64,000 bases of DNA from positions 1-64,000 of the forward strand of contig CAWESS010000022.1 of NCBI GenBank assembly GCA_963811825.1. The letters are read 5' to 3'. The notes below the pieces were generated by a model. The model saw only the letters and a list, made by a program, of their open reading frames with translations. It had not been told where the DNA came from and did not search any database. Shown in pieces: positions 36,830 to 46,083 of this stretch (position 1 is the stretch's first letter; each line of letters opens with the position of its first letter). This stretch comes from Fodinibacter sp963811825. Lineage in GTDB: Bacteria; Actinomycetota; Actinomycetes; Actinomycetales; Dermatophilaceae. A program made the position numbers and the translations under genes.

Positions 36830-38244
36830 ATGAGGACGCTTGATCGCGCACGCGAACGGGGTGCCACCTCGCTCGAGTACGCCGGTTTCGTGGCCGTCGC
36901 GGCGCTCGTCGTGGGGGCCGTCTTCCTCGGGATCGTCGGCGGCTCCAGCCCGGTTGCGCGCGCGGTGATCACCGGCGCGATGTGCAAGATCTTCACCCTC
37001 GGCCAGGGGTCGTGCGAGGTGCCCGGCTCGGCGGACGGCCGAGTGCCGACCGAGCCGTGCGTGGTGAGTGCCGACGGCCGCGAGAGCGCGGTCAAGGCAG
37101 GGGTCGCCGTCATGGTCGGCGGCAGCGAGTCCTGGTACGTCGAGAGCCTCTCCGACGGGACCTTCCGGGTGACCCGGGGAACGGGTGGCTCGGTGGGTGT
37201 CGAGGGTGGGGCCGGCTTCAGCCTCACCGGAGTCTGGGCGGACGAGACCTTCGGGCTCGAGGCAGGCGCCTGGGCCAGCGCCGATGGCGTCTTCAACGGC
37301 GGTGAGGTCTACCTCCTGCCGACCAGGAGGCGCGTCGACGAGCTGATGTCCGCCCACGTGGCGGACATCGCCAAGGACATGGCCGTGGGTGGCGAGTCGG
37401 TCCCGATCCTGTGGTGGGACGCTCCCAACCCGGTGCGCTGGGCGACCGACGAGATCACCGACCTCGCCGGGGTCCCGAGCCTGCCGAGCCCGAGCGAGAC
37501 GTACTACGAGGGTGGGGTCTCCGCCGAGGCGAGCGCGTCCGCGACGTTCATCGCCGCGAACGCGCAGGCCGGGGTCGGGGTGCAGGGGCTGCTCGGCGTG
37601 CGCGAGGGGGCGGACGGCACCTCGACGACCTACTACGCGGCCACGCTCAGCGGGGAGACCAGTGCGGGCGTGCGCGGTGGCGATGGTCGCGGAGACATCG
37701 TGCTCGCCACGGCGGGCGCCTCGGGCGAGCTCGAAGGGGTCATCGAGATCGACAGGGACAAGGACGGAAACGTCACCGCGGTCGTGGTGAAGTACGCGGC
37801 CACGGGAACGGCGTATGCCGGTGAGGACCCCTCTGACGACGGAACCCGGTGGGAACACACGATGGCGCTTCCCGTCGCCACGGCGGCTGACCGACAGGTC
37901 GCCTCGGCCTTCCTGGACGCGATGAACATGGGCTCGGTCCCGGGCCTGCCGGCCTATGTGCCCAACCCGGGCGTGGTCCCGAACCCGCTGGACCCCACCG
38001 TCGTGGTCCAAGCGGTCGACGTCGCCCGGCCTCGGCCGACTTCGGCCGAGCGGTCGCCGAGCGTGGCTACCAGTCCCGACAGAGCTTCACGGCGAACGAC
38101 GACGAGTACGGCGGCAACTTCGATGCGGCCTGGATCGCGAAGGTGGGCGTCGGTGCCACCGTCACCATGTCGTCGCTGGTCTCCGACCAGGCGGAGTACT
38201 TCAACGGGGACGCCTGGGTTCCGTGGGAGGGGTGCGCCGCGTGA
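36830..38244 (+). CDS. Large secreted protein with prepilin-type leader, paralogue B (frameshift)
   Basis: Leader RARERGATSLEYAGFVAVAA with Gly at the cleavage point and Glu at +5, helix to about residue 38, then GAMCKIFTLGQGSCEV, a Cys pair flanking an IF motif. The remaining 430 residues are Gly/Ala/Ser/Thr-rich beta-strand sequence (GVSAEASASATFIAANAQAG, DRDKDGNVTAVVVKYAATG). The frame changes near 38025 and the C-terminus ends AWVPWEGCAA. It matches paralogue A in leader, Cys signature, KDGN/DSDGN strand and Cys-containing tail. Stop and next start overlap (GTGA). Function is unknown. Confidence 0.8.
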
Positions 38245-38774
38245 TCCGCTCCCTCGACGCCACCGGGGGCGACTACCGCCGGCTGGCGGTGATGTTCCGG
38301 TGGCCGGCGCTCGTGGGCGGGGTGGTCCTCCTCTCGATGGCCGTCTTCATCGTGGCCCGGGGCCCGGGTGAGGTGCGCACTGCGGGTCCGGCGGCCGTGG
38401 GGTCGCCCGTCACCTCCACGCTCGACGGGTCGGTGAACGCCGACGTGTTCGTCAGCGTCGACGGCGCGGGCGATGCCGAATGTCGCGACGCCGCCGGATC
38501 GCTGGTGAGCACGCTGCGCTTCCCCATCCCCGCCGACCGCACGATCGAGGGACAGCCGTGGTTCGGGACCGCCGCCCAGGTGGAGGTCCGCACCGGTGAT
38601 GCCGTGACCTGTTCGGTCGAGGGCGCCGACGGTGGCCAGATCCTGCTCGTGCACCGCACCGGGCTCGTGCGGATGCTGCAGGCCGCCCTCTTCGGGGTCA
38701 TGGGCCTGATCGGCCTGACCTTCTGGCTGATCGGGGTCCGGGCCGCACGGCGCACTCGGGGCGTCGCCTCGTGA
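38241..38774 (+). CDS. Membrane protein with extracytoplasmic domain
   Basis: 177 aa from GTG in the stop of the previous gene. Helices near residues 22-40 and 140-165 frame an outside domain with two cysteines (DAECRDAAGS and AVTCSVEGADGG). No family recognised. The protein at 39639 has the same two-helix plan in reversed gene orientation and may be related. The operon position suggests it works with paralogue B. Confidence 0.72.
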   Translation: MIRSLDATGGDYRRLAVMFRWPALVGGVVLLSMAVFIVARGPGEVRTAGPAAVGSPVTSTLDGSVNADVFVSVDGAGDAECRDAAGSLVSTLRFPIPADRTIEGQPWFGTAAQVEVRTGDAVTCSVEGADGGQILLVHRTGLVRMLQAALFGVMGLIGLTFWLIGVRAARRTRGVAS

Positions 38775-39181
38775 ACGTGCAGCGAACGGCCGCCGCCATC
38801 GGGGCCTTCCTCGTCATCGTGATCGGGACCACGCTGTGCGTCGTCACGGCGGGCGCCCTGGCCGGGCTCACCGGGAGCGCGGCGTTCGGAGTGACCTTCA
38901 AGTCCTTCCTCGTCCTCGTGCTGCTCGCGAGCACCCTGGGGGCATTCATGAGGTGGGGTCAGGGGGGCTCGATGCGGCTCTGGCTCGGGATCGCCCTTGC
39001 CGCCTACCTCGCCGTCCCGTCATCGTGGGCGGCCAGCACGCTCTTCACGAAGGCGCTCGGTGCTCCCCCGGTGGTGGCGTGGGTCGCCGACGGTGCCATC
39101 TGGATGGCGCTCGCGTGGCGGACCGCCAGGCGCATCCTTCCCGAGGCAACGCTCGACGACGGCCTGCACCGGCTGCGCTGA
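38771..39181 (+). CDS. Membrane protein, four predicted helices
   Basis: 136 aa from GTG overlapping the previous stop (GTGA). Hydrophobic stretches lie near residues 8-32, 43-60, 68-88 and 98-116. No motif is recognised. It closes the unit made of paralogue B, the two-helix protein and this gene; compare the small membrane protein at 34938 that follows paralogue A. Confidence 0.68.
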   Translation: MNVQRTAAAIGAFLVIVIGTTLCVVTAGALAGLTGSAAFGVTFKSFLVLVLLASTLGAFMRWGQGGSMRLWLGIALAAYLAVPSSWAASTLFTKALGAPPVVAWVADGAIWMALAWRTARRILPEATLDDGLHRLR

Positions 39182-39205
39182 GGCGGGGCCGGGGCGCAGG
39201 TGCGT

Positions 39206-39586
39206 TCAGTTCCCGACGTACACGTGCTTGATGCCGTCCCCGTCGCACGTGATCGACACCTGGGGCTGGAGGTCCTCGACCTGGGCGACGGCGTAGAGGG
39301 TCGTCGACCCGAGGGTCTCATCGCCCTGTTCGGGCTGGGTGAGCCGCGGTGTCCCGGGACCGCTGACCGAGCACACCCCCGGGTCGGGCTCCCCGCCGGG
39401 GCGCGGGTCTCCGCCGCCCTCCGAGGACACCCAGATCGTGGCCTCACCGGGCGACTCCAGCACCGTCAGCGTCTCGCCGGCGACGGTGTCGGCGAGCAGC
39501 TCGACCCCCTCGTCGCTGCTCCCGCAGGCCGTCACGGCCAAGGCCAACAGCGCCGTACCCAGCAGTGCCCCCGGTCTGCGTTCCAT
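39206..39586 (-). CDS. Small lipoprotein
   Basis: 126 aa, MERRPGALLGTALLALAVTAC with lipobox AVTAC, then a soluble domain of about 105 residues with GEATIWVSSEGGGD and a second Cys pair (GVCSVSG, SITCDGDG). It converges on the small membrane protein gene with a 24-bp gap and follows the two-helix protein gene on the minus strand. Unknown function. Confidence 0.65.
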   Translation of the reverse strand: MERRPGALLGTALLALAVTACGSSDEGVELLADTVAGETLTVLESPGEATIWVSSEGGGDPRPGGEPDPGVCSVSGPGTPRLTQPEQGDETLGSTTLYAVAQVEDLQPQVSITCDGDGIKHVYVGN

Positions 39587-39638
39587 CCCTCCATCATGGC
39601 AAGGATCGAGCGTCGACGAGCCCGCAGCGACGCGCGGG

Positions 39639-40199
39639 TCAGGATCCGAAGCGCCTGACGCCGCGCCCTCGCGGGTGGAGCAGGCCCGCGATCCCGAGGG
39701 CCGCGATGCCGCCCACGACGAAGGCCAACGGCACCGCGCGCACACCCACGTCGCTCGGCATCACGGCCAGTGCGATGGTGTCGGCGGTCACGGGGTCGCA
39801 GCGGATCTGGTCGCCGGCGGCCGTCGTGCCCACCGTGACCACGGGCACGTAGGGCTCCCCCACGAGCACGCGACTGCCGACGGCGTCGAAGTCGGGCCGA
39901 ACCTGCAGCTCGACCTCCGCGCCGTCGCGGATGAGGACGCACGCCCACGACGCGGGCTCGGCCGGGTCCTCGTCCTCACCCTGCGCGAAAACCGTTGAGC
40001 CCGGGTCGAACAGGGGCGACGGCGTGAGGGGCGCCGGCGTCCCGGCGGTCAGCCTGACGACCTCTGAACGGGCCTGGCTCCAGGCCAGTGCCCCCACCCC
40101 GATGGAGACCACCGCGAGGGTCGCGAGCAGCACGCTGCCGAGCACCCCGAGCAGGTGTGTCCGGTCAGCATTTGTGCGCTTTCGTTGGGTCAGTTTCAC
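39639..40199 (-). CDS. Two-helix membrane protein
   Basis: 186 aa from GTG 40199 (AAGG upstream); GTG 40208 would add three residues. One helix near residues 19-40 and a second near 152-170 enclose an extracytoplasmic domain with two cysteines (SWACVLIRDGAEVELQV and IRCDPVTADT). Divergent from the Tad operon by 129 bp, so the two promoters may share control. It has the same plan as the 38241 product. Function unknown. Confidence 0.68.
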   Translation of the reverse strand: MKLTQRKRTNADRTHLLGVLGSVLLATLAVVSIGVGALAWSQARSEVVRLTAGTPAPLTPSPLFDPGSTVFAQGEDEDPAEPASWACVLIRDGAEVELQVRPDFDAVGSRVLVGEPYVPVVTVGTTAAGDQIRCDPVTADTIALAVMPSDVGVRAVPLAFVVGGIAALGIAGLLHPRGRGVRRFGS

Positions 40200-40277
40200 T
40201 GGTCGCACCTTAGGGCGGAGGGCTCGCGGCGTGTAGCGTACCTGCTAGTGGCTCCGGGCTGGAGAAGGCCGCGCAGA

Positions 40278-40313
40278 TTGCGCAAATGCCCGATGGGGAT
40301 TCATTTCTAGGTT
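40278..40313 (+). promoter_or_regulatory. Candidate Tad operon promoter region
   Basis: A perfect 8-bp palindrome TTGCGCAA (40278-40285) is followed by TAGGTT (40308-40313), a possible -10 box 15 bp before the first gene of the Tad operon. No -35 element is clear and the GGGCCC module found before the pilin genes is absent here. Confidence 0.35.
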
Positions 40314-40328
40314 CTGGGGAAGACAAAA

Positions 40329-41105
40329 GTGGACACGTCGGTGGCGTTTGTCGTGGTTGAAAGGTCGCTCGACCACGACTCCCTGTTGCCATGGATCGAC
40401 GACGACCCCCGGGTTGCCGTCTCCCCCGAGCCGGCGTTCGCCGACCTCCCCGCATGGGTCGACGGCCTGGGCGCCGACCACGTGATCATCGCCGCGCGCC
40501 CGGCATCCGGTGCGGTGGCCCGGCTCGCAGCGACGACGTTGACCGGGGCGCGCCCAGGGGTCGCCGTCGCGCACCGCGTGGTGCCGACGACCTCGATCGC
40601 GCTCGCGGCCAGCGCCCTGAACGCCCTCGAGTCGGGCTCGGATGCCGTCGGCGTCCTGCGGGCCTTCGACCAGCTCTCCACCAGGTCCTCCTCCGGGGCC
40701 TGGTTGCGTTCGGTCACCAGGCTCGATGACCCGAAGCCGGGCCTCGGACTGCACGTGCGCTCCCTCTTCGGCCGCGGGTTCGTCGCGATGACCACGCCGG
40801 CGCCATCCGTCGGGCGCACCCTCGAGGCTCCCCCGGCAGGGCACCCGCTGCTCGTCGGTGCGGATGCCGCGTCCGCCGAGTTCGCGGCAGTGGTCGCCCT
40901 CGCCGGCGGCCACGCCGTGCAGTCCGTCCCCGTGCTCGCCGACGTCAAGCGGTCCTACGGGTCGACGGGGGCCGAGTTCGTCGCCCTCGCACCCCTGGCC
41001 CCGCCGGCCGAGCCGTTTGCCACCTGCCCGGTGTGCGAGAGCCGCCAGAGCAGCCTCATCTGCCCCTTCTGCCACGTCCACCTTCGCGTCTCGGAGCCTG
41101 CATGA
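40329..41105 (+). CDS. Uncharacterised protein with C-terminal zinc ribbon, first gene of the Tad operon
   Basis: 258 aa from GTG. The body has no motif I recognise. The C-terminus CPVCESRQSSLICPFC is a four-cysteine zinc-ribbon-like knuckle (CxxC-x9-CxxC). It is followed without a gap by cpaB (ATGA overlap), so it is translated with the pilus genes. No signal peptide or membrane helix is evident; a cytoplasmic adaptor or regulator of the Tad machine is a guess from position. Confidence 0.75.
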   Translation: MDTSVAFVVVERSLDHDSLLPWIDDDPRVAVSPEPAFADLPAWVDGLGADHVIIAARPASGAVARLAATTLTGARPGVAVAHRVVPTTSIALAASALNALESGSDAVGVLRAFDQLSTRSSSGAWLRSVTRLDDPKPGLGLHVRSLFGRGFVAMTTPAPSVGRTLEAPPAGHPLLVGADAASAEFAAVVALAGGHAVQSVPVLADVKRSYGSTGAEFVALAPLAPPAEPFATCPVCESRQSSLICPFCHVHLRVSEPA

Positions 41106-41833
41106 ACCCCCGTCAACGGCGAGGCCTGGTCTTCATGGCCATCTCGATCCTGGTCGCCATCGCCACCTTCTTCGTGGTCACCGGCTACGTCGCGAACGTC
41201 AACAGCCAGGTCGGCTCGCGGGTCACGGTGTACCGGGCGACGCAGGCGATCGAGCCCTACACCGCGCTCAGCACCGACAACCTCGAGCCGGTGGAGGTTC
41301 CCGAGCGGTGGGTCTCGAAGTCCTCGGTGCTGCGGATGGACGACCTCCTCGGCCGGCGGGTGGGCTTCCGGCTCAACGCGGGCTCGACGGTCTCCTCCGA
41401 CATGCTCATCCCGAGCTCCAGCCTCACCCAGGACGAGCGTGAGGTCGCCGTCAACGTCAACTCGGTGACGGGAGTCGCCGGCCGGGTGCGGCCGGGTGAC
41501 CGCGTCGACCTGTACGCCGTGTTCGCCGACGTGCCCGGGCTGCCCAAGTCGGTCAAGGTGCTCGCCCGAGACATCCGGGTCGTGTCCATCGCCGGCGAGC
41601 AGCAGGTGACGCAGGCGGGCGAGGACGGCATCCAGGAGCAGTCGGTCATCCCCGTCACGCTCGCGGTGGTGCCGAAGGTCGCGATGAGCCTCACCTACGC
41701 CGCGAACTTTGCCGCCGAGGTCCGCCTCGTGGCCCTGCCCAACGACGTCGGCACCGACCGACGTGGTGAGGTCGACGACTTCGACGCCTCCGAACTCGGT
41801 GGCACGGCCGTTCCCGAAGGAGAAGAGCGATGA
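41102..41833 (+). CDS. cpaB: Flp pilus assembly protein CpaB/RcpC
   Basis: 243 aa. One N-terminal membrane anchor (LVFMAISILVAIATFFVVTG), then a SAF domain (RATQAIEPYTALSTDNLEPV) and the conserved RPGDRVDLYAVF and VIPVTLAVVPKVAMSL. CpaB proteins are periplasmic or wall-facing factors of Tad pilus assembly. Start and stop overlap both neighbours by 4 bp. Confidence 0.9.
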   Translation: MNPRQRRGLVFMAISILVAIATFFVVTGYVANVNSQVGSRVTVYRATQAIEPYTALSTDNLEPVEVPERWVSKSSVLRMDDLLGRRVGFRLNAGSTVSSDMLIPSSSLTQDEREVAVNVNSVTGVAGRVRPGDRVDLYAVFADVPGLPKSVKVLARDIRVVSIAGEQQVTQAGEDGIQEQSVIPVTLAVVPKVAMSLTYAANFAAEVRLVALPNDVGTDRRGEVDDFDASELGGTAVPEGEER

Positions 41834-43497
41834 GCCAGGTCATCATCGGAATGGTGGACGAGAACCTCGTCGCCGACCTCATGTCGCTCCTGGAGGAGAT
41901 GGACGGCTTCACCGTCCGTGCCGTGGCCAAGTCTCCGAGCGAGCTCGTCGACCTCGCCGCCCGACTCGAGCCGGACGTCGTCTTCGTCCACGAGACCCTC
42001 GGCATCGAGCCGGTGTCCCAGACCATCCGTGACCTGGCGAACCGCCGCCCCTCGACCGCCGTGATCCAGGTGTCGCAGATCCGCACCCCCTCGCTGGTCA
42101 TCAAGGCGATGGAGGACGGCGCGCGGGGCGTCGTCGCCTACCCGTTCGCCTACGAGGACGTGTCGACCCGCGTCATCGCGGCCGCCGAGTGGAGCGAGCA
42201 CATGAAGGCCGTGCTCGCAGGAGCCGCGGTCACGAACACCACGCGCGGCGAGGTCGTGGCCGTCGTGGGCGCCAAGGGTGGGGTCGGGACGACCACGATC
42301 GCGGCACACCTGGCGTTCGACCACCTGCGCGACCACCCGGAGGAGAAGGTCTGCCTCGTCGACGTCGACATCGAGAAGGGCGACGTCGGGGCGATCTTCG
42401 AGGTGCGCCAGTCGGTGTCGATCGCCGACGTCGCCAAGGTCTCCGGCGACCTGTCCCCGCACGCCGTCCACGACGCCGTCATCCAGCACGAGTCCGGGCT
42501 GCACCTGCTCCTCGCACCGCTCGACGTGCGGGAAGGCGAGTTCGTCAGCCCCGAGGCGATCCGGGCCATCGTCTCCCTCCTGCGCCGCGAGTTCGACCTC
42601 GTCGTCCTCGACGGTGGCGGCCACGTCTCGCCGGCGCAGGCCTCGGTCGTCGAGCTCGCGGGCGAGTGCCTCGTCGTCACCACCCCCGACGTGCTCTCCG
42701 TGCGGGCGATGCGTCGTCGGATGATCGCCTGGACGGCTCTGGGCGTGCGTGAGGAGCCGGGCTTCAAGGTGCTCGTCAACAAGGTCGACCGCGCCAGCCT
42801 CTTCCCGGCGAACGCCGTCACCAAGCTGACGACGGCCCACGTCGTCGAGACGCAGATCCCCTACTCACCCCGGGTGCTCGAAGCCTCGATCAACGACCGT
42901 GACCCGCGTGCCGTCACCGAGGTGGCCTGGTGGAGCCTCATCTCCAGCCTGCGGGTCGAGCTCGGGCTCGCGAAGGCGCCGGTCACGGCATCCAAGGCTC
43001 GGCCCAAGCGCCGTGGGTCCGCTGCACCCGTCGAGTCCAAGCCCAAGGGCCGTGCCGCTCGCGGCGCGCGTCCCAAGACGGAGCCCGTGGCCGCGCCGGC
43101 GCCCGAGGCCGTGGCCGACCCGGAGCCCGCGCCCGCGCCCGAACCCGTGGCGGCCGGTCGATCCAGGGAGTCCGGCGCCGTCGGCCTCGAGACGATCGGC
43201 ATCTTCCCGACGGCGCTCTTCCTGTGCCTCATCGGCTGGCAGACCGCCGTCACCGGCTTCTCCTTCATCTACGCCGGGCACGCGTCGTCGGTGGCCTCGC
43301 GCGAGTACTCGGTCACCGCGGATGCGGGCGAGGCAGAGCGAGCGGCCCGGGCCGCGGTGCCGAGGAGCCTGCGGTCCGGGCTCAGGGTCTCCACCTCGGG
43401 CGACCAGGTCTCGGTGACCGTCCCGGTCGTCAAGGGCTTCCCTGCCGGGCTGCCGACCTCGCTGACGAGCACGCGAACGGTGGTGAGGGAGCAATGA
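41830..43497 (+). CDS. cpaE: CpaE/TadZ ATPase fused to a TadE-like pseudopilin
   Basis: 555 aa. Residues 1-120 are a receiver-like domain (VIIGMVDENLVADLMSLLEE), residues 135-390 a ParA/MinD-type ATPase (AVVGAKGGVGTTTIAAHLAF, CLVDVDIEKGDVGAI). This is the TadZ architecture that positions the Tad machine at the cell pole or membrane. After a Lys/Arg then Pro/Ala-rich linker, residues 450-555 form a TadE-type pseudopilin: RSRESGAVGLETIGIFPTAL with Gly, Glu at +5 and a membrane helix. An internal in-frame GTG at 43147 could start the TadE part separately but has no ribosome binding site. The fusion reads without any frameshift. Confidence 0.85.
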   Translation: MSQVIIGMVDENLVADLMSLLEEMDGFTVRAVAKSPSELVDLAARLEPDVVFVHETLGIEPVSQTIRDLANRRPSTAVIQVSQIRTPSLVIKAMEDGARGVVAYPFAYEDVSTRVIAAAEWSEHMKAVLAGAAVTNTTRGEVVAVVGAKGGVGTTTIAAHLAFDHLRDHPEEKVCLVDVDIEKGDVGAIFEVRQSVSIADVAKVSGDLSPHAVHDAVIQHESGLHLLLAPLDVREGEFVSPEAIRAIVSLLRREFDLVVLDGGGHVSPAQASVVELAGECLVVTTPDVLSVRAMRRRMIAWTALGVREEPGFKVLVNKVDRASLFPANAVTKLTTAHVVETQIPYSPRVLEASINDRDPRAVTEVAWWSLISSLRVELGLAKAPVTASKARPKRRGSAAPVESKPKGRAARGARPKTEPVAAPAPEAVADPEPAPAPEPVAAGRSRESGAVGLETIGIFPTALFLCLIGWQTAVTGFSFIYAGHASSVASREYSVTADAGEAERAARAAVPRSLRSGLRVSTSGDQVSVTVPVVKGFPAGLPTSLTSTRTVVREQ

Positions 43498-43850
43498 GCC
43501 TCCGCCCGTCGCGAGTACGCGACGAGCGGGGGGCCGCAGCCCTCGAGGTGGCCGGCGTGGCCCCCCTGGTCATCTTCGCCGCCCTGGTGGCGCTGCAGTT
43601 CGGTGTCGCGGGCTGGACCATCGTGTCGACGCACGAGGCCGCCCGAGACGGTGCCCGTGCCTACTCGCTCGGTGGCGACCCCCGGGCCGCCGCCGAAGGT
43701 GCGCTGCCCGGCATCATGACGGTCGGCGGCGGCGGGGGCACCCTGAGCGGCGACGGGTACACGTACACCGTGACGGTCAAGGTGCCGAGTGTCGTCAAGC
43801 TCGACCTCGGCTCCGTCACCCGCAGCGTCACGATGCCGGTGATCAAGTGA
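43494..43850 (+). CDS. tadE: TadE-like minor pilin
   Basis: 118 aa. Class III prepilin leader RDERGAAALEVAGVAPLVIF, with a hydrophobic helix to about residue 40, then QFGVAGWTIVSTHEAARDGARAYSLGGDP, typical of TadE/TadG pseudopilins. The rest is a short beta domain. ATGA overlap with the upstream gene and GTGA overlap with tadA. It is likely cleaved by the prepilin peptidase at 35317. Confidence 0.88.
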   Translation: MSLRPSRVRDERGAAALEVAGVAPLVIFAALVALQFGVAGWTIVSTHEAARDGARAYSLGGDPRAAAEGALPGIMTVGGGGGTLSGDGYTYTVTVKVPSVVKLDLGSVTRSVTMPVIK

Positions 43851-45160
43851 ACGACTACAGCTCCTTCACCGGGGGTGCCGTCACCGCGGCCACCAAGGAG
43901 GACGACAGCCTCGTCGTGACCTTCCGGCGCATGCTCCTCGAGGAGGTCGACCTCCACGAGCTGAGCAGGATCGACGCCAACCAGCGCCGGGCCCGGCTCG
44001 AGCGCGTCATCGCCCACCTCGTCTCCCGCGAGGGCGTCATCCTCTCGGCGAGCGAGCGCAACCAGCTGGTGCGCCGCGTGGTCGACGAGGCGGTGGGGCT
44101 CGGTGTCCTGGAGCCGATCCTCAACGACCCGAGCGTCAGCGAGATCATGATCAACGGCCACGACACGATCTATGTCGAGCGGGCCGGCAAGCTCGAGCGC
44201 TGGCCTGCGCCCTTCAGCAGTGACGAACAGCTCATGCAGACCATCGACCGCATCGTCTCGACGGTCAACCGCCGGGTCGACGAGTCGAGCCCGATGGTCG
44301 ATGCCCGGCTTCCCGCCGACAGCCGGATGCCGCGCGGCGCCCGCGTCAACGTCGTCCTGCCCCCGCTGAGCCTCAACGGGCCCACGGTGACGATCCGGCT
44401 CTTCCCGCACGCCCTCAGCCTGACCCAGCTCATCGAGCGCGAGTCGATCGACCGGCGCACGGCCCTGCTGCTCAAGGCGTGTGTCGAGGGTCGGCTCAAC
44501 GTCGTCGTGTCGGGGGGCACCGGCTCGGGCAAGACGACCCTGCTCAACGCCCTGTCGTCCTTCATCAGCCCCGACGAGCGCATCGTCACGATCGAGGACG
44601 CCGCCGAGCTCAGCCTGAACCAGCCGCACACCATCCGGCTGGAGACCCGGCCGCCCAACGTCGAGGGCCGCGGCCACGTGTCGATCCGCGACCTGGTGCG
44701 CAACAGCCTGCGCATGCGGCCCGACCGCATCATCGTCGGGGAGTGCCGAGGGGGCGAGGCCCTCGACATGCTGCAGGCGATGAACACCGGCCACGAGGGC
44801 TCGCTCACGACCGTGCACGCCAACAGCCCCGATGACGCCCTGTCCCGCCTGGAGACCTTGGCCTCGATGAGCGACGTCGAGGTGCCGTTCCACGCCCTGC
44901 GTGACCAGGTGAACTCGGCCATCGACATCATCGTCCAGCTGAACAGGCTCGCGGACGGATCGAGACGTGTGGTCGACGTGTCCTGGGTGCGCAGCCGCCG
45001 GCAGGAGGCGTTCGAGCTCGTCCCCCTCATGCAGTACGTCATCGACCGCAGCGACCCGGGCAAGCCCGAAGGGCGGTTCGAGGTGTACGACCTGCCGGAG
45101 GCACTGCGCCAGCGCCTCATCGAGGGTGGCGCCGACCTGTCGATGCTCGAGGTCGCCTGA
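43847..45160 (+). CDS. tadA: Tad pilus secretion ATPase TadA/CpaF
   Basis: 437 aa. A CpaF-type N-terminal domain (ILNDPSVSEIMINGHDTIYVERAG), Walker A SGGTGSGKTTLLNAL, Asp box TIEDAAELSL, Walker B MRPDRIIVGECRGGEALDML, His box TGHEGSLTTVHAN. It is the hexameric motor that powers pilin extension (and retraction in Tad systems). Complete and in frame; GTGA overlap with tadE and TGATG overlap with tadB. Confidence 0.97.
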   Translation: MNDYSSFTGGAVTAATKEDDSLVVTFRRMLLEEVDLHELSRIDANQRRARLERVIAHLVSREGVILSASERNQLVRRVVDEAVGLGVLEPILNDPSVSEIMINGHDTIYVERAGKLERWPAPFSSDEQLMQTIDRIVSTVNRRVDESSPMVDARLPADSRMPRGARVNVVLPPLSLNGPTVTIRLFPHALSLTQLIERESIDRRTALLLKACVEGRLNVVVSGGTGSGKTTLLNALSSFISPDERIVTIEDAAELSLNQPHTIRLETRPPNVEGRGHVSIRDLVRNSLRMRPDRIIVGECRGGEALDMLQAMNTGHEGSLTTVHANSPDDALSRLETLASMSDVEVPFHALRDQVNSAIDIIVQLNRLADGSRRVVDVSWVRSRRQEAFELVPLMQYVIDRSDPGKPEGRFEVYDLPEALRQRLIEGGADLSMLEVA

Positions 45161-46083
45161 TGGTGGTGCTCGCGATCATCGTGGGGTCGCTGATCGCCTC
45201 CATGATGTTCGTCCTGGCGCTGCGACAGTTCGTCGGGCTCGTCGCCAGCCGGCGGCGGGCGATCGGTGCGGCCGAGTTCTCCCGCGGGGAGCGTGAGTTC
45301 TCCCTGCTCGCCGAACTGGACGAGCGCCTGGGGCGGACCCGCCTCGGGAGGTGGCTCGCTCGTGAGCTCGACCTCGCCGGCCTCACCCACCGACCGATCC
45401 TCGTCCTGGCCGTGGCCGTCGTCGTGGGTGGGGTCATCACCTGGGCGTTGTGGCAGTTCGTGTCCACGGTCCTCGCGGTCCTCGGGATCGTCCTGGGCGT
45501 GGTGTTCGTGCGCCGGTACCTCGCGCGCGCCCAGGCGCGGCGGCGAGATGCCTTCATCGGGCAGCTCCCCGAGCTCGCCCGGGTGCTGGCCAACGCCAGC
45601 CACGCCGGGCTGTCGTTGGCGACGGCGGTGGGGGTCGCCGGGGCCGAGCTCCCGGAGCCGGCACACAGCGAGCTGACCCGCGTCGCGACCCGCCTGAAGT
45701 TCGGTGCGCCCCTGGCCACCGCGATCCAGGAGCTCAACGACCGGGTGGGGTCCCGGGAGACCAACGTGCTCATGTCGACCCTCATCGTGGCCTCCCGCAG
45801 CGGTGGGTCCCTGGTGACGGCGTTGCGGGACATCGCCGAGACCCTCGACCAGCGCAAGGAGACCCACCGCGAGGTGACGACGATCCTCTCGCAGTCGGTC
45901 GCGTCGTCGAACCTCGTCATCGCCATGGGCTTCGTGATGCTCCTCGTGCTCAACTCGATCGCCCCGGGCACCGTCGACCGGATGACGAGGGAGCCCATCG
46001 GGCAGGTGGCTCTCGTCGTCGGCGGTTCGCTGTTCGTGGCCGGGTACGTGCTGATCCGCCGGATGACGAGGATCGAGCCGTGA
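45160..46083 (+). CDS. tadB: Tad platform protein TadB
   Basis: 307 aa with about four membrane helices (residues 2-22, 85-120, 250-272, 282-300). The T2SF domain core is FIGQLPELARVLANASHAGLSLATAV and a QSVASSNLVIAMGF segment. It forms the inner-membrane platform with TadC on which TadA acts. The start ATG overlaps the tadA stop by one base. Confidence 0.92.
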   Translation: MVVLAIIVGSLIASMMFVLALRQFVGLVASRRRAIGAAEFSRGEREFSLLAELDERLGRTRLGRWLARELDLAGLTHRPILVLAVAVVVGGVITWALWQFVSTVLAVLGIVLGVVFVRRYLARAQARRRDAFIGQLPELARVLANASHAGLSLATAVGVAGAELPEPAHSELTRVATRLKFGAPLATAIQELNDRVGSRETNVLMSTLIVASRSGGSLVTALRDIAETLDQRKETHREVTTILSQSVASSNLVIAMGFVMLLVLNSIAPGTVDRMTREPIGQVALVVGGSLFVAGYVLIRRMTRIEP

